The notes: generated by a model from the sequence alone, not told the origin. 64,000 nt of DNA from Paraburkholderia sp. UYCP14C (GCF_004197395.1 NZ_SELS01000019.1:1-64000), one strand, 5' to 3'. Positions 27,308 to 37,461 are shown, counted from the stretch's first letter. Made by a program: numbers and translations.

Positions 27308-28744
27308 ATGTTGCAGAAAACCTATCCGTACTACCTGGCCAACGAAGCGGTGGCCGCCAACACCGATCTCGAAGTCACCGACAAATTCAGCGGCGAAGTC
27401 GCGACGCGCGTCGCGATGGCCGACGCGGCCGCGATCGACAAGGCGATCGGCCACGCGGTCGATGCGATGCCCGCGATGCGCGCCTACCCGCCGTTCAAGC
27501 GCGAGGCGGTGCTCGAACACTGCGTGAAGCGCTTTCGCGAGCGCTACGACGAACTCGCGCTTGCGCTGTGCATCGAGGCGGGCAAGCCGATCAACGATTC
27601 GAAGGGCGAAGTCACGCGCCTGATCGATACGTTCAAGGTCGCCGCGGAGGAGAGCGTGCGGATCGACGGCGAGATCATCAATCTGGAGATTTCGCCGCGC
27701 GCGAACGGTTACCACGGGTACGTGAAGCGCGTGCCGATCGGGCCGTGCTCGTTCATCTCGCCGTTCAATTTCCCGCTGAACCTGACCGCGCACAAGGTCG
27801 CGCCGGCGATCGCGGCGGGCGTGCCGTTCGTACTGAAACCCGCGAGCCGCACGCCGGTCGGTGCGCTGATCATGGGCGAAATCCTCGCGGAAACCGATCT
27901 GCCGAAGGGCGCGTTTTCGATTTTGCCCGCGCATCGCGACGGCGCCGACCTGTTCACGACCGACGAGCGCTTCAAGCTGCTGTCGTTCACGGGGTCGCCC
28001 GCGGTCGGCTGGAAGCTGAAGCGCAAGGCCGGCAAGAAGAAGGTGATTCTGGAATTGGGCGGCAACGCGGCGGCGCTCGTCGATGGCGATCAGGGCGGCA
28101 AGCTCGACTACGTGGTCGAGCGGCTCGCGTTCGGCGCGTTCTATCAGTCGGGACAGAGCTGCATCGGCGTGCAGCGGATTCTCGCGCATGCGAGCGTCTA
28201 CGACGCGCTGCGCGAGAAGCTGATCGCGAAGACGAAGTCGCTCGTGATGGGCGATCCGAAGGACGAAAAGACCTTCGTCGGGCCGATGATCTCCGAATCG
28301 GAGGCGAAACGGCTCGCCGGCTGGATGGAAGGGGCGGTGCAGGCGGGCGCGAAGATCGTCGCGGGCGGCAAGGTCGACGGCGCGATGTTCGAGGCGACGC
28401 TGCTCGAAGGCGTGAAGCGCGACACCGATCTGTATCGCAAGGAGGCGTTCGGGCCGGTCGCGATCCTCGAGCGTTTCGACGATTTCGAGGCTGCGCTCGC
28501 GCAGGTCAACGACAGCGACTTCGGTCTGCAGGCCGGCATATTCACCGATTCGCTCGCGCATGCGCATCGCGCGTGGGATGCGCTCGAAGTGGGCGGCGTC
28601 GTGATCAACGACGTGCCGTCGTTCCGCGTCGACAACATGCCGTACGGCGGCGTCAAGGATTCGGGGCTCGGGCGCGAGGGCGTGCGCTACGCGATCGAGG
28701 ATATGACCGAGCTGCGGCTGATGGTGATGCGCGAGACCTGGTGA
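27308..28744 (+). CDS. NAD(P)-dependent aldehyde dehydrogenase
   Basis: A 478-residue soluble ALDH-superfamily enzyme, oxidising an aldehyde to an acid. The catalytic cysteine is in YQSGQSCIGVQRI and the general-base glutamate in VILELGGNAA. The cofactor region includes ISPFNFPLNLTAHKVAPA and LKPASRTPVGALIMGE, and the end has FRVDNMPYGGVKDSGLGREG. ATG 27308 is preceded by AACGAGGAGAACTC. By sequence it resembles the lactaldehyde/phosphonoacetaldehyde dehydrogenase-like branch. Linkage to the TPP enzyme suggests it takes that enzyme's aldehyde product, but the substrate is unproven. Confidence 0.92.
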   Translation: MLQKTYPYYLANEAVAANTDLEVTDKFSGEVATRVAMADAAAIDKAIGHAVDAMPAMRAYPPFKREAVLEHCVKRFRERYDELALALCIEAGKPINDSKGEVTRLIDTFKVAAEESVRIDGEIINLEISPRANGYHGYVKRVPIGPCSFISPFNFPLNLTAHKVAPAIAAGVPFVLKPASRTPVGALIMGEILAETDLPKGAFSILPAHRDGADLFTTDERFKLLSFTGSPAVGWKLKRKAGKKKVILELGGNAAALVDGDQGGKLDYVVERLAFGAFYQSGQSCIGVQRILAHASVYDALREKLIAKTKSLVMGDPKDEKTFVGPMISESEAKRLAGWMEGAVQAGAKIVAGGKVDGAMFEATLLEGVKRDTDLYRKEAFGPVAILERFDDFEAALAQVNDSDFGLQAGIFTDSLAHAHRAWDALEVGGVVINDVPSFRVDNMPYGGVKDSGLGREGVRYAIEDMTELRLMVMRETW

Positions 28745-29122
28745 AGCGATCGATCTGACGTGAGCGGGCGCGCCCCGGCGGCTCGCGATGGCGCCAGTGC
28801 GGGCCCGAGGTTGCCCGCGGAAGGCGTCCCGGGCCGCCGCGCGCCAAAGCGCCCGGCTGTCACGCCACTGTCGTCTGTGCGCACTACGCTGCGAGCGAAG
28901 CGCCGGCCGCGGGCCGCCAGCCGGCCGTCACGAGCGTTTTTGCTGAAGTGTTACAATGCTGGGCTTTCGGCGGGTGTTTCCGCCAGCCGGAGCCGGCCGC
29001 ATTATCCGAACTCAGACGGGTCTCGCGCGGAACGACGTGGCTCCGCCTTCATCCTGATGCCCTCCGCGGTCCCGACCGCTGCCGCGCGCATCGCGCCACG
29101 CGCCTTTTTAGCGAAAGCCACC
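28745..29122. other. Upstream region of rhlE
   Basis: A 378-base spacer with a TACAAT -10-like box at 28952-28957 but a poor -35. If used, the rhlE leader would be about 160 bases, long enough for RNA-level control such as the cold or self-regulation seen for some DEAD-box mRNAs. An in-frame extension of rhlE runs back to 28760 but is Arg/Ala-rich and lies across this box, so I treat it as non-coding. Confidence 0.45.
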
Positions 29123-30592
29123 ATGTCCGACACCGCCGTCACGCCCAGCACCGAGACTTTTGATCAATTCGGCCTCGCGCCCGACATCCTGAAGGCCATC
29201 AAGGAATCGGGCTACACGTCGCCCACGCCGATCCAGGCGAAGGCGATCCCAGTCTTGCTGGCGGGCCGTGACGTGATGGGCGCCGCGCAGACCGGCACCG
29301 GCAAGACCGCGAGCTTCGCGCTGCCGATCATCCAGCGTCTGCTGCCGCAGGCCAGTACGAGCGCGTCGCCGGCGCGCCATCCGGTGCGCGCGCTGATTCT
29401 CACCCCCACCCGCGAACTCGCCGACCAGGTTGCCGCGAACGTGCAGGCGTACGCGAAGCACACGGCGCTGCGCAGCGCGGTCGTGTTCGGTGGCGTCGAC
29501 ATGAATCCGCAGTCCGACCAGCTGCGCCGCGGCGTCGAAATCCTGATCGCGACGCCGGGCCGTCTGCTCGATCACGTGCAGCAGAAAACCGCGAACCTGG
29601 GCCAGGTGCAGATGCTCGTGCTCGACGAAGCCGACCGCATGCTCGACATGGGCTTCCTGCCCGACCTGCAGCGCATCCTGAACCTGCTGCCGAAAGAGCG
29701 CCAGACGCTGCTCTTCTCCGCCACGTTCTCGGGCGAAATCAAGAAGCTCGCCGCGACCTATCTGCGCAACCCGCAGACCATCGAAGTCGCGCGCAGCAAC
29801 TCGACCGCGACCAATGTCACGCAAGTCGTCTACGAAGTCGCCGAGGGCGACAAGACCGGCGCGGTCGTGCAGCTGATCCGCGAGCGCGGCCTGAAGCAGG
29901 TGATCGTGTTCTGCAACAGCAAGATCGGCGCGAGCCGACTCGCGCGCAGCCTCGAACGTGATGGCGTGGTCGCGACCGCGATTCACGGCGACCGCTCGCA
30001 AAGCGAGCGGATGCAGGCGCTCGACGCGTTCAAGCGCGGCGAAGTCGAGGCGCTGGTCGCGACGGACGTCGCCGCACGCGGTCTCGATATCGCCGAGCTG
30101 CCGGCGGTGATCAACTTCGATCTGCCGTTCAACGCCGAAGACTACGTGCACCGGATCGGCCGTACGGGCCGCGCGGGCGCATCGGGCGACGCGCTGTCGC
30201 TGTGCAGCCCGAACGAGCGCAAGCAGCTGGCCGACATCGAGAAGCTGATCAAGCGTCCGCTCGACTTGCAGCGCCTGACCGTCGAAGCGCCGGTGCGCCA
30301 TCATCACGAGGATCGTTCGCTGCGCCGCGAGCGCAGCGAATCGCGCGACGAGCGCAGCCGCCGTCGCCCGGGTGGGGCGTCGGGTTCGTATGACCGTCCG
30401 CATCATCATCATCGCGCGCAGCCGATCGACGATTTCTTCCTCAAGCCGTACGAGCCGTCGCCGGCATCGGTGCGCAAGGTCGAGGAGTCGGCCACGGCGA
30501 ACTCCGCACCGCAAAAGGCGACGCCGAAGCGGCAGCTGGCCGCGTTGCTCGGTGGGTTCGGGATGCCGAGGAAGACGCCTTCGTCGTCGTAA
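29123..30592 (+). CDS. rhlE: ATP-dependent RNA helicase RhlE
   Basis: DEAD-box helicase for rRNA maturation and RNA turnover. It has 489 residues: Q motif FDQFGLAPDILKAI with PTPIQ, motif I AQTGTGKT, motif II VLDEADRMLDMGF, motif III SATFS, and motif VI HRIGRTGRAGASGDALS. The C-terminal tail (about residues 395-489) is basic and low-complexity with HHEDRSLRRERSESRDE and a PHHHHRAQPIDDFFLKPYEP stretch, like RhlE1-type tails. ATG 29123 (MSDTAVTPSTETF) begins the conserved protein. Confidence 0.95.
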   Translation: MSDTAVTPSTETFDQFGLAPDILKAIKESGYTSPTPIQAKAIPVLLAGRDVMGAAQTGTGKTASFALPIIQRLLPQASTSASPARHPVRALILTPTRELADQVAANVQAYAKHTALRSAVVFGGVDMNPQSDQLRRGVEILIATPGRLLDHVQQKTANLGQVQMLVLDEADRMLDMGFLPDLQRILNLLPKERQTLLFSATFSGEIKKLAATYLRNPQTIEVARSNSTATNVTQVVYEVAEGDKTGAVVQLIRERGLKQVIVFCNSKIGASRLARSLERDGVVATAIHGDRSQSERMQALDAFKRGEVEALVATDVAARGLDIAELPAVINFDLPFNAEDYVHRIGRTGRAGASGDALSLCSPNERKQLADIEKLIKRPLDLQRLTVEAPVRHHHEDRSLRRERSESRDERSRRRPGGASGSYDRPHHHHRAQPIDDFFLKPYEPSPASVRKVEESATANSAPQKATPKRQLAALLGGFGMPRKTPSSS

Positions 30593-30699
30593 GACGGGCT
30601 GTCGGGTTCAGCGCTCGGGGTGCAACGCCTCGGGCGTAAATGGCGCGGAGCCGCGCAGTTCGATGTTTTCGACGGCGCAGCAGGCTCTACGCGTGCGCA

Positions 30700-31590
30700 T
30701 CATGCCGATGCGCGAAGGTTCATCCGTTTCGCCCAGGCCGCGGTCGCGACGCTGTAGAACTGCTCCAGCGTCGCAGGCGGCTCGCTTCCCAGCTCCAGTC
30801 CCAGATGCCGTGCCGCCGCGCCCAGTGCCTCCAGCGGTTTGTCGCTGTCGAGCGCGGTCGCGCCGTTCTGCTTGCTCAGTTTCTCGCCGTGCTCGTTCGT
30901 GACGACCGGTACATGCAGATACGCGGGCGTCGCCACGCCGAGACAACGCTGCAGATAAATCTGCCGCGCCGTCGAATCCATCAGATCCGCGCCGCGCACG
31001 ATGTGCGTGATGCCCGCGTCCGCATCGTCCACCACCACTGCGAGCTGATACGCCCACTGATCGTCCGCCCGGCGCAGCACGAAATCGCCGACCTCGGTCG
31101 CGAGGTTTTGCGTCTGCGGACCCTGCCAGCGGTCGTCGAACGTGATCACGGCCGCGTCGCCGTCGGGCACGCGCAGGCGCCACGCGCGCGCCGGCTTGCC
31201 ATGCAGCCCCTTGCGGCATGTGCCGGGGTAGGCGAGCGTGGTGTTGCGCGCGTGCGCGTTCAACAGCGAATCGGCGATTTCCTTGCGGGTGCAGCCGCAC
31301 GGATAAACCAGACCGGTCGATTTCAACTGCTCGAGCGCCTGCTGATAGCGCGCGATGCGCTGGCTTTGCCAGACCGGCGCTTCGTCGGCACGCATGCCGA
31401 AGCGTTCGAGGGTCGCGAGGATGTCCTCGGCGGCACCGGGCACCGTGCGCGGCCCGTCGATATCTTCGACGCGCACGAGCCATGCGCCGCACTGCGCGCG
31501 CGCATCGAGCCAGCTCGCGAGCGCGCTGACCAGCGAGCCGAAATGCAGCGGGCCGGTCGGCGACGGTGCGAAGCGTCCGCGATAGGTCAT
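30700..31590 (-). CDS. gluQ: Glutamyl-Q tRNA(Asp) synthetase
   Basis: A truncated glutamyl-tRNA-synthetase paralogue that attaches glutamate to queuosine in the anticodon of tRNA(Asp). The 296-residue protein has only the catalytic domain, as expected. It shows [20 protein letters not shown] (HIGH-like), a zinc site CGC followed by [24 protein letters not shown], and the KLSKQN signature lysine loop. ATG 31590 is chosen because it begins [13 protein letters not shown]. It lies 52 bases after trhO on the same strand, so two tRNA-modification functions are probably co-expressed. Confidence 0.95.
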   Translation of the reverse strand: MTYRGRFAPSPTGPLHFGSLVSALASWLDARAQCGAWLVRVEDIDGPRTVPGAAEDILATLERFGMRADEAPVWQSQRIARYQQALEQLKSTGLVYPCGCTRKEIADSLLNAHARNTTLAYPGTCRKGLHGKPARAWRLRVPDGDAAVITFDDRWQGPQTQNLATEVGDFVLRRADDQWAYQLAVVVDDADAGITHIVRGADLMDSTARQIYLQRCLGVATPAYLHVPVVTNEHGEKLSKQNGATALDSDKPLEALGAAARHLGLELGSEPPATLEQFYSVATAAWAKRMNLRASA

Positions 31591-31642
31591 GGTGTGGAGG
31601 CGACGCCGGCGCGGGTTGCCGCCCAGGCCGCCCCGGTCGACG

Positions 31643-32506
31643 TTAGGCGGCGCACGCGGCGTTGCTGTCCGGATGGCACGCCGGACAGGTCTTGCCCGCG
31701 ACATACATTGGCGATTGCTGTTGCTCGGGCGTGACCACCGCGCGGCAGCCGAAACATTGCCGGGTCGCGGTCGGTTCGAGTTGCGGATTCAGCGCGGTGC
31801 GATAGTCGAACACGAAGCAGTCGCCGTGATAATGCGCGCCGCCCACTTCCTCGAAGTATTTGAGGATGCCGCCTTCGAGCTGATACACGTTCTCGATGCC
31901 GACGTCCTTCATATGGATCGCCGCCTTCTCGCAGCGGATGCCGCCCGTGCAGAACGACACGACCGTCTTGCCTTCGAGATCCGCGCGGTTGTTCTCGATC
32001 ACCGCGGGGAATTCGCTGAACTTCGTGATCCGATAGTCGAGCGCGTTCTCGAAGGTGCCGACGTCGACTTCGAACGCATTGCGCGTGTCGAGCATCACGA
32101 CCGGACGGCCCTCGTCGTCGTGACCGCGGTCGAGCCAGCTCTTCAGCGTGGGCGCGTCGACGAACGGCGCGCGACCGAGCTCGGGGCGGATCGCCGGCTT
32201 TTTCATCGTGATGATTTCGCGCTTGAGCTTGACCAGCATGCGCGTGAACGGCTGCTTGTCCGACAGGCTTTCCTTGAACTGCAGATTCGCGAACTTGCCT
32301 TCGAACAGCGGATCGTGGCGGATGTAGTCGATGAACGCGTCGGTGTTCTCGCGCGTGCCGGCAGTAAACAGGTTGATGCCTTCCGGCGCGAGCAGGATCG
32401 TGCCGCGCAGGCCGAGCGCGTTGCAGCGCTCGGTGACGAGCGGGCGCCACGCGGCGGTGTCTTCGATGGTCGCGAATTGATACGCGGAGAGATTGACGAT
32501 ACTCAT
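31643..32506 (-). CDS. trhO: tRNA uridine-34 hydroxylase (rhodanese-like TrhO)
   Basis: Oxygen-dependent enzyme that hydroxylates U34 in certain tRNAs on the route to 5-methoxy- or carboxymethoxyuridine. It has 287 residues (YceA family): an N-terminal domain with [14 protein letters not shown], a rhodanese domain with [17 protein letters not shown], and the active loop [16 protein letters not shown]. The C-terminal cysteines in [10 protein letters not shown] and [10 protein letters not shown] could bind metal. It is divergent from dnaE. The shared upstream region holds dyad repeats described separately. Confidence 0.95.
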   Translation of the reverse strand: MSIVNLSAYQFATIEDTAAWRPLVTERCNALGLRGTILLAPEGINLFTAGTRENTDAFIDYIRHDPLFEGKFANLQFKESLSDKQPFTRMLVKLKREIITMKKPAIRPELGRAPFVDAPTLKSWLDRGHDDEGRPVVMLDTRNAFEVDVGTFENALDYRITKFSEFPAVIENNRADLEGKTVVSFCTGGIRCEKAAIHMKDVGIENVYQLEGGILKYFEEVGGAHYHGDCFVFDYRTALNPQLEPTATRQCFGCRAVVTPEQQQSPMYVAGKTCPACHPDSNAACAA

Positions 32507-32701
32507 GTGTGTTCAGCGGTAAAGATGGCCAGCGTGGCGAGGGGCGGCGGGTGGCGCGTTGTGCCGCCGCTGTCGTGCCCCGTATCAGACCCGCGGTTTG
32601 CCGCACGGTTTCCTGCGCGGTTTCCCGCGCGTTTCCAGGCTAGGCGGCCACGTCGAAACAGACGAAACCTCTATTATCCCTCAACCCGGCATTTCCCCCG
32701 A

Positions 32702-32777
32702 CCTGGCCGAATGGCCAACGGTTTGCGCTAGCGCAAACAGCGCGCGTGCCGACCCCGTCCTGGCCGGATGGCCAACG
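32702..32777. repeat. Repeat-palindrome-repeat array upstream of dnaE
   Basis: CCTGGCCGAATGGCCAACG (32702-32720) and CCTGGCCGGATGGCCAACG (32759-32777) differ at one base and repeat at 57-base spacing. Each contains the dyad TGGCC-N4-GGCCA. Directly after the first copy comes the perfect palindrome GTTTGCGCTAGCGCAAAC (32721-32738). Confidence 0.8.
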
Positions 32778-32813
32778 TGCCGTTTTGACCTGAAAACTGC
32801 GGAAGGGTGGGGT

Positions 32814-32819
32814 TACAAT
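32814..32819 (+). promoter_or_regulatory. Predicted -10 box of dnaE
   Basis: TACAAT ends eight bases before ATG 32827, so transcription from it would start at or next to the start codon. The -35 is poor. Confidence 0.4.
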
Positions 32820-32826
32820 GTCGCCC

Positions 32827-35800
32827 ATGTCAGATCCCCGCTTCGTTCATCTCCGCGTTCACTCCGAATTCTCGATTGCCGACGGCATCGTGCGTCTCGA
32901 CGACATCGTCGCGGCGGCGGCCAAAGACGGTCAGGGCGCGCTCGCGCTCACCGACCTCGGCAACGCATTCGGCCTCGTCCGTTTTTACAAGGAAGCGCGT
33001 GGCAAAGGGGTCAAACCCATTGCCGGCTGCGACGTCTGGATCACCAATCCGGACGACCGCGACAAGCCTTCGCGTCTGCTGCTGCTGGTCAAGGACCGCG
33101 GCGGTTACCTGAACCTCTGCGAATTGCTCAGCAAGGCGTCGCTCACGAACCAGTATCGCGGCCGCGCGGAAATCGAAGCCGGCTGGCTCGAAACCGGTTT
33201 GGGCGAAGGGCTGCTCGCGCTGTCGGGCGCGCAGCAGGGCGATATCGGTCTCGCACTGGCGGCCGGCAACGAAGAGGCGGCCAAACGCAACGCGCAGCAT
33301 TGGGCGAAGGTGTTCCCTGGCGGCTTCTATATCGAGCTGCAACGCTGCGGTCAGCCCGGCGGCGAGCAGTATGTGCAGCAGGCGGTCGCGCTCGCGGCAG
33401 CGCTGAAACTGCCGGTCGTCGCGACGCACCCGATGCAGTTCATGACGCCGGACGACTTCACCGCGCACGAAGCGCGCGTCTGTATTTCCGAAGGCGATAT
33501 TCTCGCGAATCCGCGTCGCCAGAGGCGCTTTACGGCCGAGCAGTATTTCCGCTCGCAACAGGAAATGGCCACGCTGTTCGCGGACATTCCTTCGGCGCTC
33601 GCCAACACCGTGCAGATCGCGAAGCGCTGCAATCTGACGCTCGAACTCGGCAAGCCGAAGCTGCCGCTCTTTCCGACGCCCGACGGCATGTCGCTCGACG
33701 ACTATCTCGTGCAGTTGTCGAAAGAGGGCCTCGAAAAGCGGCTCGAACAGCTGTTTCCGGACGAAGCCGAGCGCGACGCGCAACGCCCCACGTATTACCA
33801 GCGCCTCGAATTCGAGTGCGGCACGATCATCAAGATGGGCTTTCCGGGCTACTTCCTGATCGTTGCGGACTTCATCAACTGGGCCAAGAACAACGGCGTG
33901 CCGGTCGGTCCGGGCCGCGGTTCGGGCGCGGGCTCGCTGGTCGCTTATGCGCTCGGCGTGACCGATCTCGATCCGCTGCGCTACAACCTGCTGTTCGAGC
34001 GCTTCCTGAATCCGGAGCGGGTGTCGATGCCCGACTTCGATATCGACTTCTGCCAGCACGGCCGCGATCGCGTGATCCAGTACGTGAAGGAGAAGTACGG
34101 CGCGAACGCGGTGTCGCAGATCGCGACGTTCGGCACGATGGCGGCGAAGGCGGCGGTGCGCGACATCGGCCGCGTGCTCGATCTCGGCTACATGTTCACG
34201 GACGGCATCGCGAAGCTGATCCCGTTCAAGCCGGGCAAGCACGTGACGATCGCCGACGCGATGAAGGAAGAGCCGCTGTTGCAGGAGCGCTTCGACAACG
34301 AAGACGAAGTGCACCAGCTGCTCGAACTCGCGCAGCGCGTCGAAGGCTTGACGCGCAACGTCGGTATGCACGCGGGCGGCGTGCTGATCGCGCCCGGCAA
34401 GCTGACCGATTTCTGCCCGTTGTACACGCAGGGCGACGAAAGCGGCGTCGTCAGCCAGTACGACAAGGACGACGTCGAAGCGGTCGGCCTCGTGAAGTTC
34501 GACTTTCTGGGCCTGACCACGCTGACCATTCTGGATTGGGCCGAGCGCTATATCCGCCGCCTCGATCCGTCGAAGCAGGACTGGTCGCTAGGCCAGGTGC
34601 CGCTCGACGACCCCGCGTCGTTCTCGATCCTGAAGAAAGCGAATACGGTCGCCGTGTTCCAGCTGGAAAGCCGCGGCATGCAGGGCATGCTGAAGGACGC
34701 GCAGCCTGACCGCTTCGAGGACATCATCGCGCTCGTCGCGTTGTACCGTCCGGGCCCGATGGACCTGATCCCGAGCTTCTGCGCGCGTAAGCACGGCCGC
34801 GAAGTGGTCGAATATCCGGATCCGCGCGTCGAACCTGTTCTGAAAGAGACCTACGGCATCATGGTCTACCAGGAGCAGGTGATGCAGATGGCGCAGATCA
34901 TCGGCGGCTACTCGCTCGGCGGCGCCGACCTGCTGCGTCGCGCGATGGGTAAGAAAAAGCCCGAGGAAATGGCCAAGCACCGCGAAATTTTCGCGGAAGG
35001 CGCGGCAAAGAACGGCCTCACGCGGGAGAAGGCGGACGAGACCTTCGACCTGATGGAGAAGTTCGCGGGCTACGGCTTCAACAAGTCGCACGCGGCCGCG
35101 TATGCGCTGCTCGCGTACCACACCGCGTGGCTGAAGGCGCACCATCCGGCCGAGTTCATGGCGGCCAACATGTCGCTCGCGATGGACGACACGGACAAGG
35201 TCAAGATCCTGTTCGAGGACTGCCTCGCGAACAAGATGGCCGTGCTGCCGCCGGACGTGAATATGTCCGCGTACCGCTTCGAGCCGGTTGCCGAAGCCGA
35301 CGGCAAGCGCTCGCGTACGATCCGCTACGGTCTCGGCGCGATCAAGGGCAGCGGCCAGAACGCCATCGAAGAAATCCTGCGCGCGCGCGAAGAGGGTCGC
35401 TTCATCGACATCTTCGATTTCTGCAATCGCGTCGATCGCCGCATCGTCAATCGCCGCACGATCGAGGCGCTGATTCGCGCCGGCGCGTTCGACACGCTGC
35501 ATGCGAACCGCGCGCAACTGATTGCGTCGGTGTCGCTCGCGATGGAAGCGGCCGAGCAGGCGGCGGCCAATGCGCTGCAGGCGGGTCTGTTCGACATGGG
35601 CGACGCGCCTTCGCAAGGCCACGAACTCGTCGACGAGCCCGAGTGGCCGGAAAAGCGCAAGCTGCAGGAAGAAAAGGCTGCGCTCGGTTTCTATCTGTCG
35701 GGCCATCTGTTCGATGCCTACAAGGACGAAGTGCGCCGCTTCGTGCGCCAGAAGATCGGCGAGCTGAAGGAAGGGCGCGACAAGCTGGTCGCGGGTGTGA

Positions 35801-36390
35801 TCGTGTCGCTGCGCACGCAGATGACCCAGCGCGGCAAGATGCTGATCGCGCTGCTCGACGACGGCACCGGCCAATGCGAAGTGACCGTCTTCAACGAGGT
35901 TTTCGAAGAGCACAAGCAGCTGTTCAAGGAAGACGAACTGCTGGTCGTGCAGGGCCAGGCGCGTAACGACGCGTTCACGGGCGGCATCCGCTTCACGGTC
36001 GAAACGGTGATGGATCTCGGCCGCGCGCGCTGCCGCTACGCGGACTCGCTGAAAGTGCAGATGAACGGCAACGCGGACGCGCAGGCACTGCGCCGGGTGC
36101 TCGAAGCGCACACCGCCGGCAAGGACGAGCCTGCCTCGGCAGTCGCGCCGGCGGCCGCCTCACGCGGCAACGGCGGCGGCAATGGCGGCGGGCGCGGCGG
36201 CTTCGGCGGCGACCGTCAGCGTCAGCCGGTGCAGATTCCGAACGGGCTCGCGGTGCAGGTCGTTTATCGCAGCGAGCATGCGCAAGGCGAAATGCGTCTG
36301 GGCGACGCGTGGCGCGTGAAGCCGACCGATGAACTGCTCGCCGCGCTGCGCGGCGAGTTTGCGGGAAGCTCGATCGAAATCGTGTATTGA
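32827..36390 (+). CDS. dnaE: DNA polymerase III alpha subunit
   Basis: Catalytic subunit of the replicative polymerase. It has 1187 residues, as in other proteobacteria. The N-terminal PHP domain opens FVHLRVHSEFSIADGIVRLD. The catalytic palm has GPGRGSGAGSLVAYALG and MPDFDIDFCQHGRDRVI with the paired catalytic aspartates. The beta-binding/OB region follows, with LVAGVIVSLRTQMTQRGKM. Near the C-terminus a Gly/Asn-rich insertion (GNGGGNGGGRGGFGG, about residue 1120) is unusual. I prefer ATG 32827 (MSDPRF) over ATG 32818 because the latter overlaps the -10-like TACAAT. Confidence 0.98.
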   Translation: MSDPRFVHLRVHSEFSIADGIVRLDDIVAAAAKDGQGALALTDLGNAFGLVRFYKEARGKGVKPIAGCDVWITNPDDRDKPSRLLLLVKDRGGYLNLCELLSKASLTNQYRGRAEIEAGWLETGLGEGLLALSGAQQGDIGLALAAGNEEAAKRNAQHWAKVFPGGFYIELQRCGQPGGEQYVQQAVALAAALKLPVVATHPMQFMTPDDFTAHEARVCISEGDILANPRRQRRFTAEQYFRSQQEMATLFADIPSALANTVQIAKRCNLTLELGKPKLPLFPTPDGMSLDDYLVQLSKEGLEKRLEQLFPDEAERDAQRPTYYQRLEFECGTIIKMGFPGYFLIVADFINWAKNNGVPVGPGRGSGAGSLVAYALGVTDLDPLRYNLLFERFLNPERVSMPDFDIDFCQHGRDRVIQYVKEKYGANAVSQIATFGTMAAKAAVRDIGRVLDLGYMFTDGIAKLIPFKPGKHVTIADAMKEEPLLQERFDNEDEVHQLLELAQRVEGLTRNVGMHAGGVLIAPGKLTDFCPLYTQGDESGVVSQYDKDDVEAVGLVKFDFLGLTTLTILDWAERYIRRLDPSKQDWSLGQVPLDDPASFSILKKANTVAVFQLESRGMQGMLKDAQPDRFEDIIALVALYRPGPMDLIPSFCARKHGREVVEYPDPRVEPVLKETYGIMVYQEQVMQMAQIIGGYSLGGADLLRRAMGKKKPEEMAKHREIFAEGAAKNGLTREKADETFDLMEKFAGYGFNKSHAAAYALLAYHTAWLKAHHPAEFMAANMSLAMDDTDKVKILFEDCLANKMAVLPPDVNMSAYRFEPVAEADGKRSRTIRYGLGAIKGSGQNAIEEILRAREEGRFIDIFDFCNRVDRRIVNRRTIEALIRAGAFDTLHANRAQLIASVSLAMEAAEQAAANALQAGLFDMGDAPSQGHELVDEPEWPEKRKLQEEKAALGFYLSGHLFDAYKDEVRRFVRQKIGELKEGRDKLVAGVIVSLRTQMTQRGKMLIALLDDGTGQCEVTVFNEVFEEHKQLFKEDELLVVQGQARNDAFTGGIRFTVETVMDLGRARCRYADSLKVQMNGNADAQALRRVLEAHTAGKDEPASAVAPAAASRGNGGGNGGGRGGFGGDRQRQPVQIPNGLAVQVVYRSEHAQGEMRLGDAWRVKPTDELLAALRGEFAGSSIEIVY

Positions 36391-36458
36391 GCGATGCCGA
36401 TGCCGATGCTGTGGTCGGCCGGTGCCGCGTGTACCGGCTAACCCGACCTCAGCTCAGC

Positions 36459-37220
36459 TTACCGCCCGCCCGTTTTTTCCAGACGCGCCAGCTTCAGAAA
36501 CCGGTAGTACACCGTCTCCGCGTTGAACAACGCGATCATCAGCCCGGCGCGGCCATCCAGAAAACCGCGCCGCAGCAAATAGGTCCGCACGAAGGCCCAC
36601 AGGCCTCGTCCGATCGCGAGGCGAACGCTGCCTTTCTGCCCGGCCTCGTAGCGCTGCCGCGCGCCGGCTGTCGAATACGCGTCGAGCTTGCGCAGCACCC
36701 CCTCGTAGTCCTCGTACGAGTAGTGCATCAGCTTGCCGCTCAGGCGTTGCGCGGGCGTATCGAACACGAGGCGCTCGTGCACGAGGTCGTCGGAGAAACG
36801 CGCGGTGCCGCGTTTGAAGAGGCGCGGAATCCAGTCCGGATACCAGCCGCTGTGGTGGACCCACTGGCCGCAGAAGCTCGACAGACGGTCCACCGCGTAG
36901 ACGTCGGCGGCGGGCGCGGCGAGCGTCGCGCGAATCGATGCGGCAAGCTCCGGCGTGACGATTTCGTCGGCGTCGAGCGACAGGATCCAGCTGGTCGTCA
37001 GGGCCTCGACAGCGCGGTTCTTTTGCGGGCCGAAGCCCGGCCAGTCCGTTTGTTCGATGACGCGAGCGCCGTGCGCGCGGGCGATGTCGGCGGTGCCGTC
37101 GGTGCTGCCGCCGTCGATCACGACGATCTGGTCGGCAAAGGCCACGGCTTGCAGGCATTCGGCGAGCCGCGCCGCCGCGTTCCGGGTGATGATGGCAACG
37201 CCAAGAGTGGTTTCTTGCAT
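36459..37220 (-). CDS. LPS core glycosyltransferase family 2 (WaaE/KdtX-like)
   Basis: A 253-residue cytoplasmic GT2 enzyme, similar to WaaE-type beta-1,4-glucosyltransferases acting on the inner-core heptose. The nucleotide-sugar fold is seen in [20 protein letters not shown], with [20 protein letters not shown] and the metal-binding [28 protein letters not shown] and [16 protein letters not shown] are typical for this subfamily. ATG 37220 fits the domain start. It is divergent from msbA and convergent with dnaE. The exact sugar added is not certain. Confidence 0.88.
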   Translation of the reverse strand: MQETTLGVAIITRNAAARLAECLQAVAFADQIVVIDGGSTDGTADIARAHGARVIEQTDWPGFGPQKNRAVEALTTSWILSLDADEIVTPELAASIRATLAAPAADVYAVDRLSSFCGQWVHHSGWYPDWIPRLFKRGTARFSDDLVHERLVFDTPAQRLSGKLMHYSYEDYEGVLRKLDAYSTAGARQRYEAGQKGSVRLAIGRGLWAFVRTYLLRRGFLDGRAGLMIALFNAETVYYRFLKLARLEKTGGR

Positions 37221-37461
37221 ACCTGAGTTGCGTGGAGGACGAAGTGACGGAGCGGGCCGCGACCCGGCAATCGAGCAGCGAGTATACACACCCCATCCGG
37301 CCCCACACCACAGCCTCGATCCGCCAGGTGTCGCGCGCATGCCGTCGCGCGCCGAGCGTCGGCCGTCATCTGCAACCGATTACAATGCTCTTTTTCGATA
37401 TTTCACGCGGCGGCCCGGCCATGTTCCGCGTGCTCGCCGTTCCGCATTTCCAGAGGATTCC

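Larger units (their letters stand above)
32507..32826. other. Divergent trhO/dnaE control region
   Basis: This 320-base spacer contains no gene. It holds a 19-base direct repeat, each copy a dyad, flanking an 18-base palindrome, and a TACAAT box ending seven bases before the dnaE ATG. A TTGACC lies at 32785-32790 but is 23 bases from the -10, too far for a normal promoter. Confidence 0.6.
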
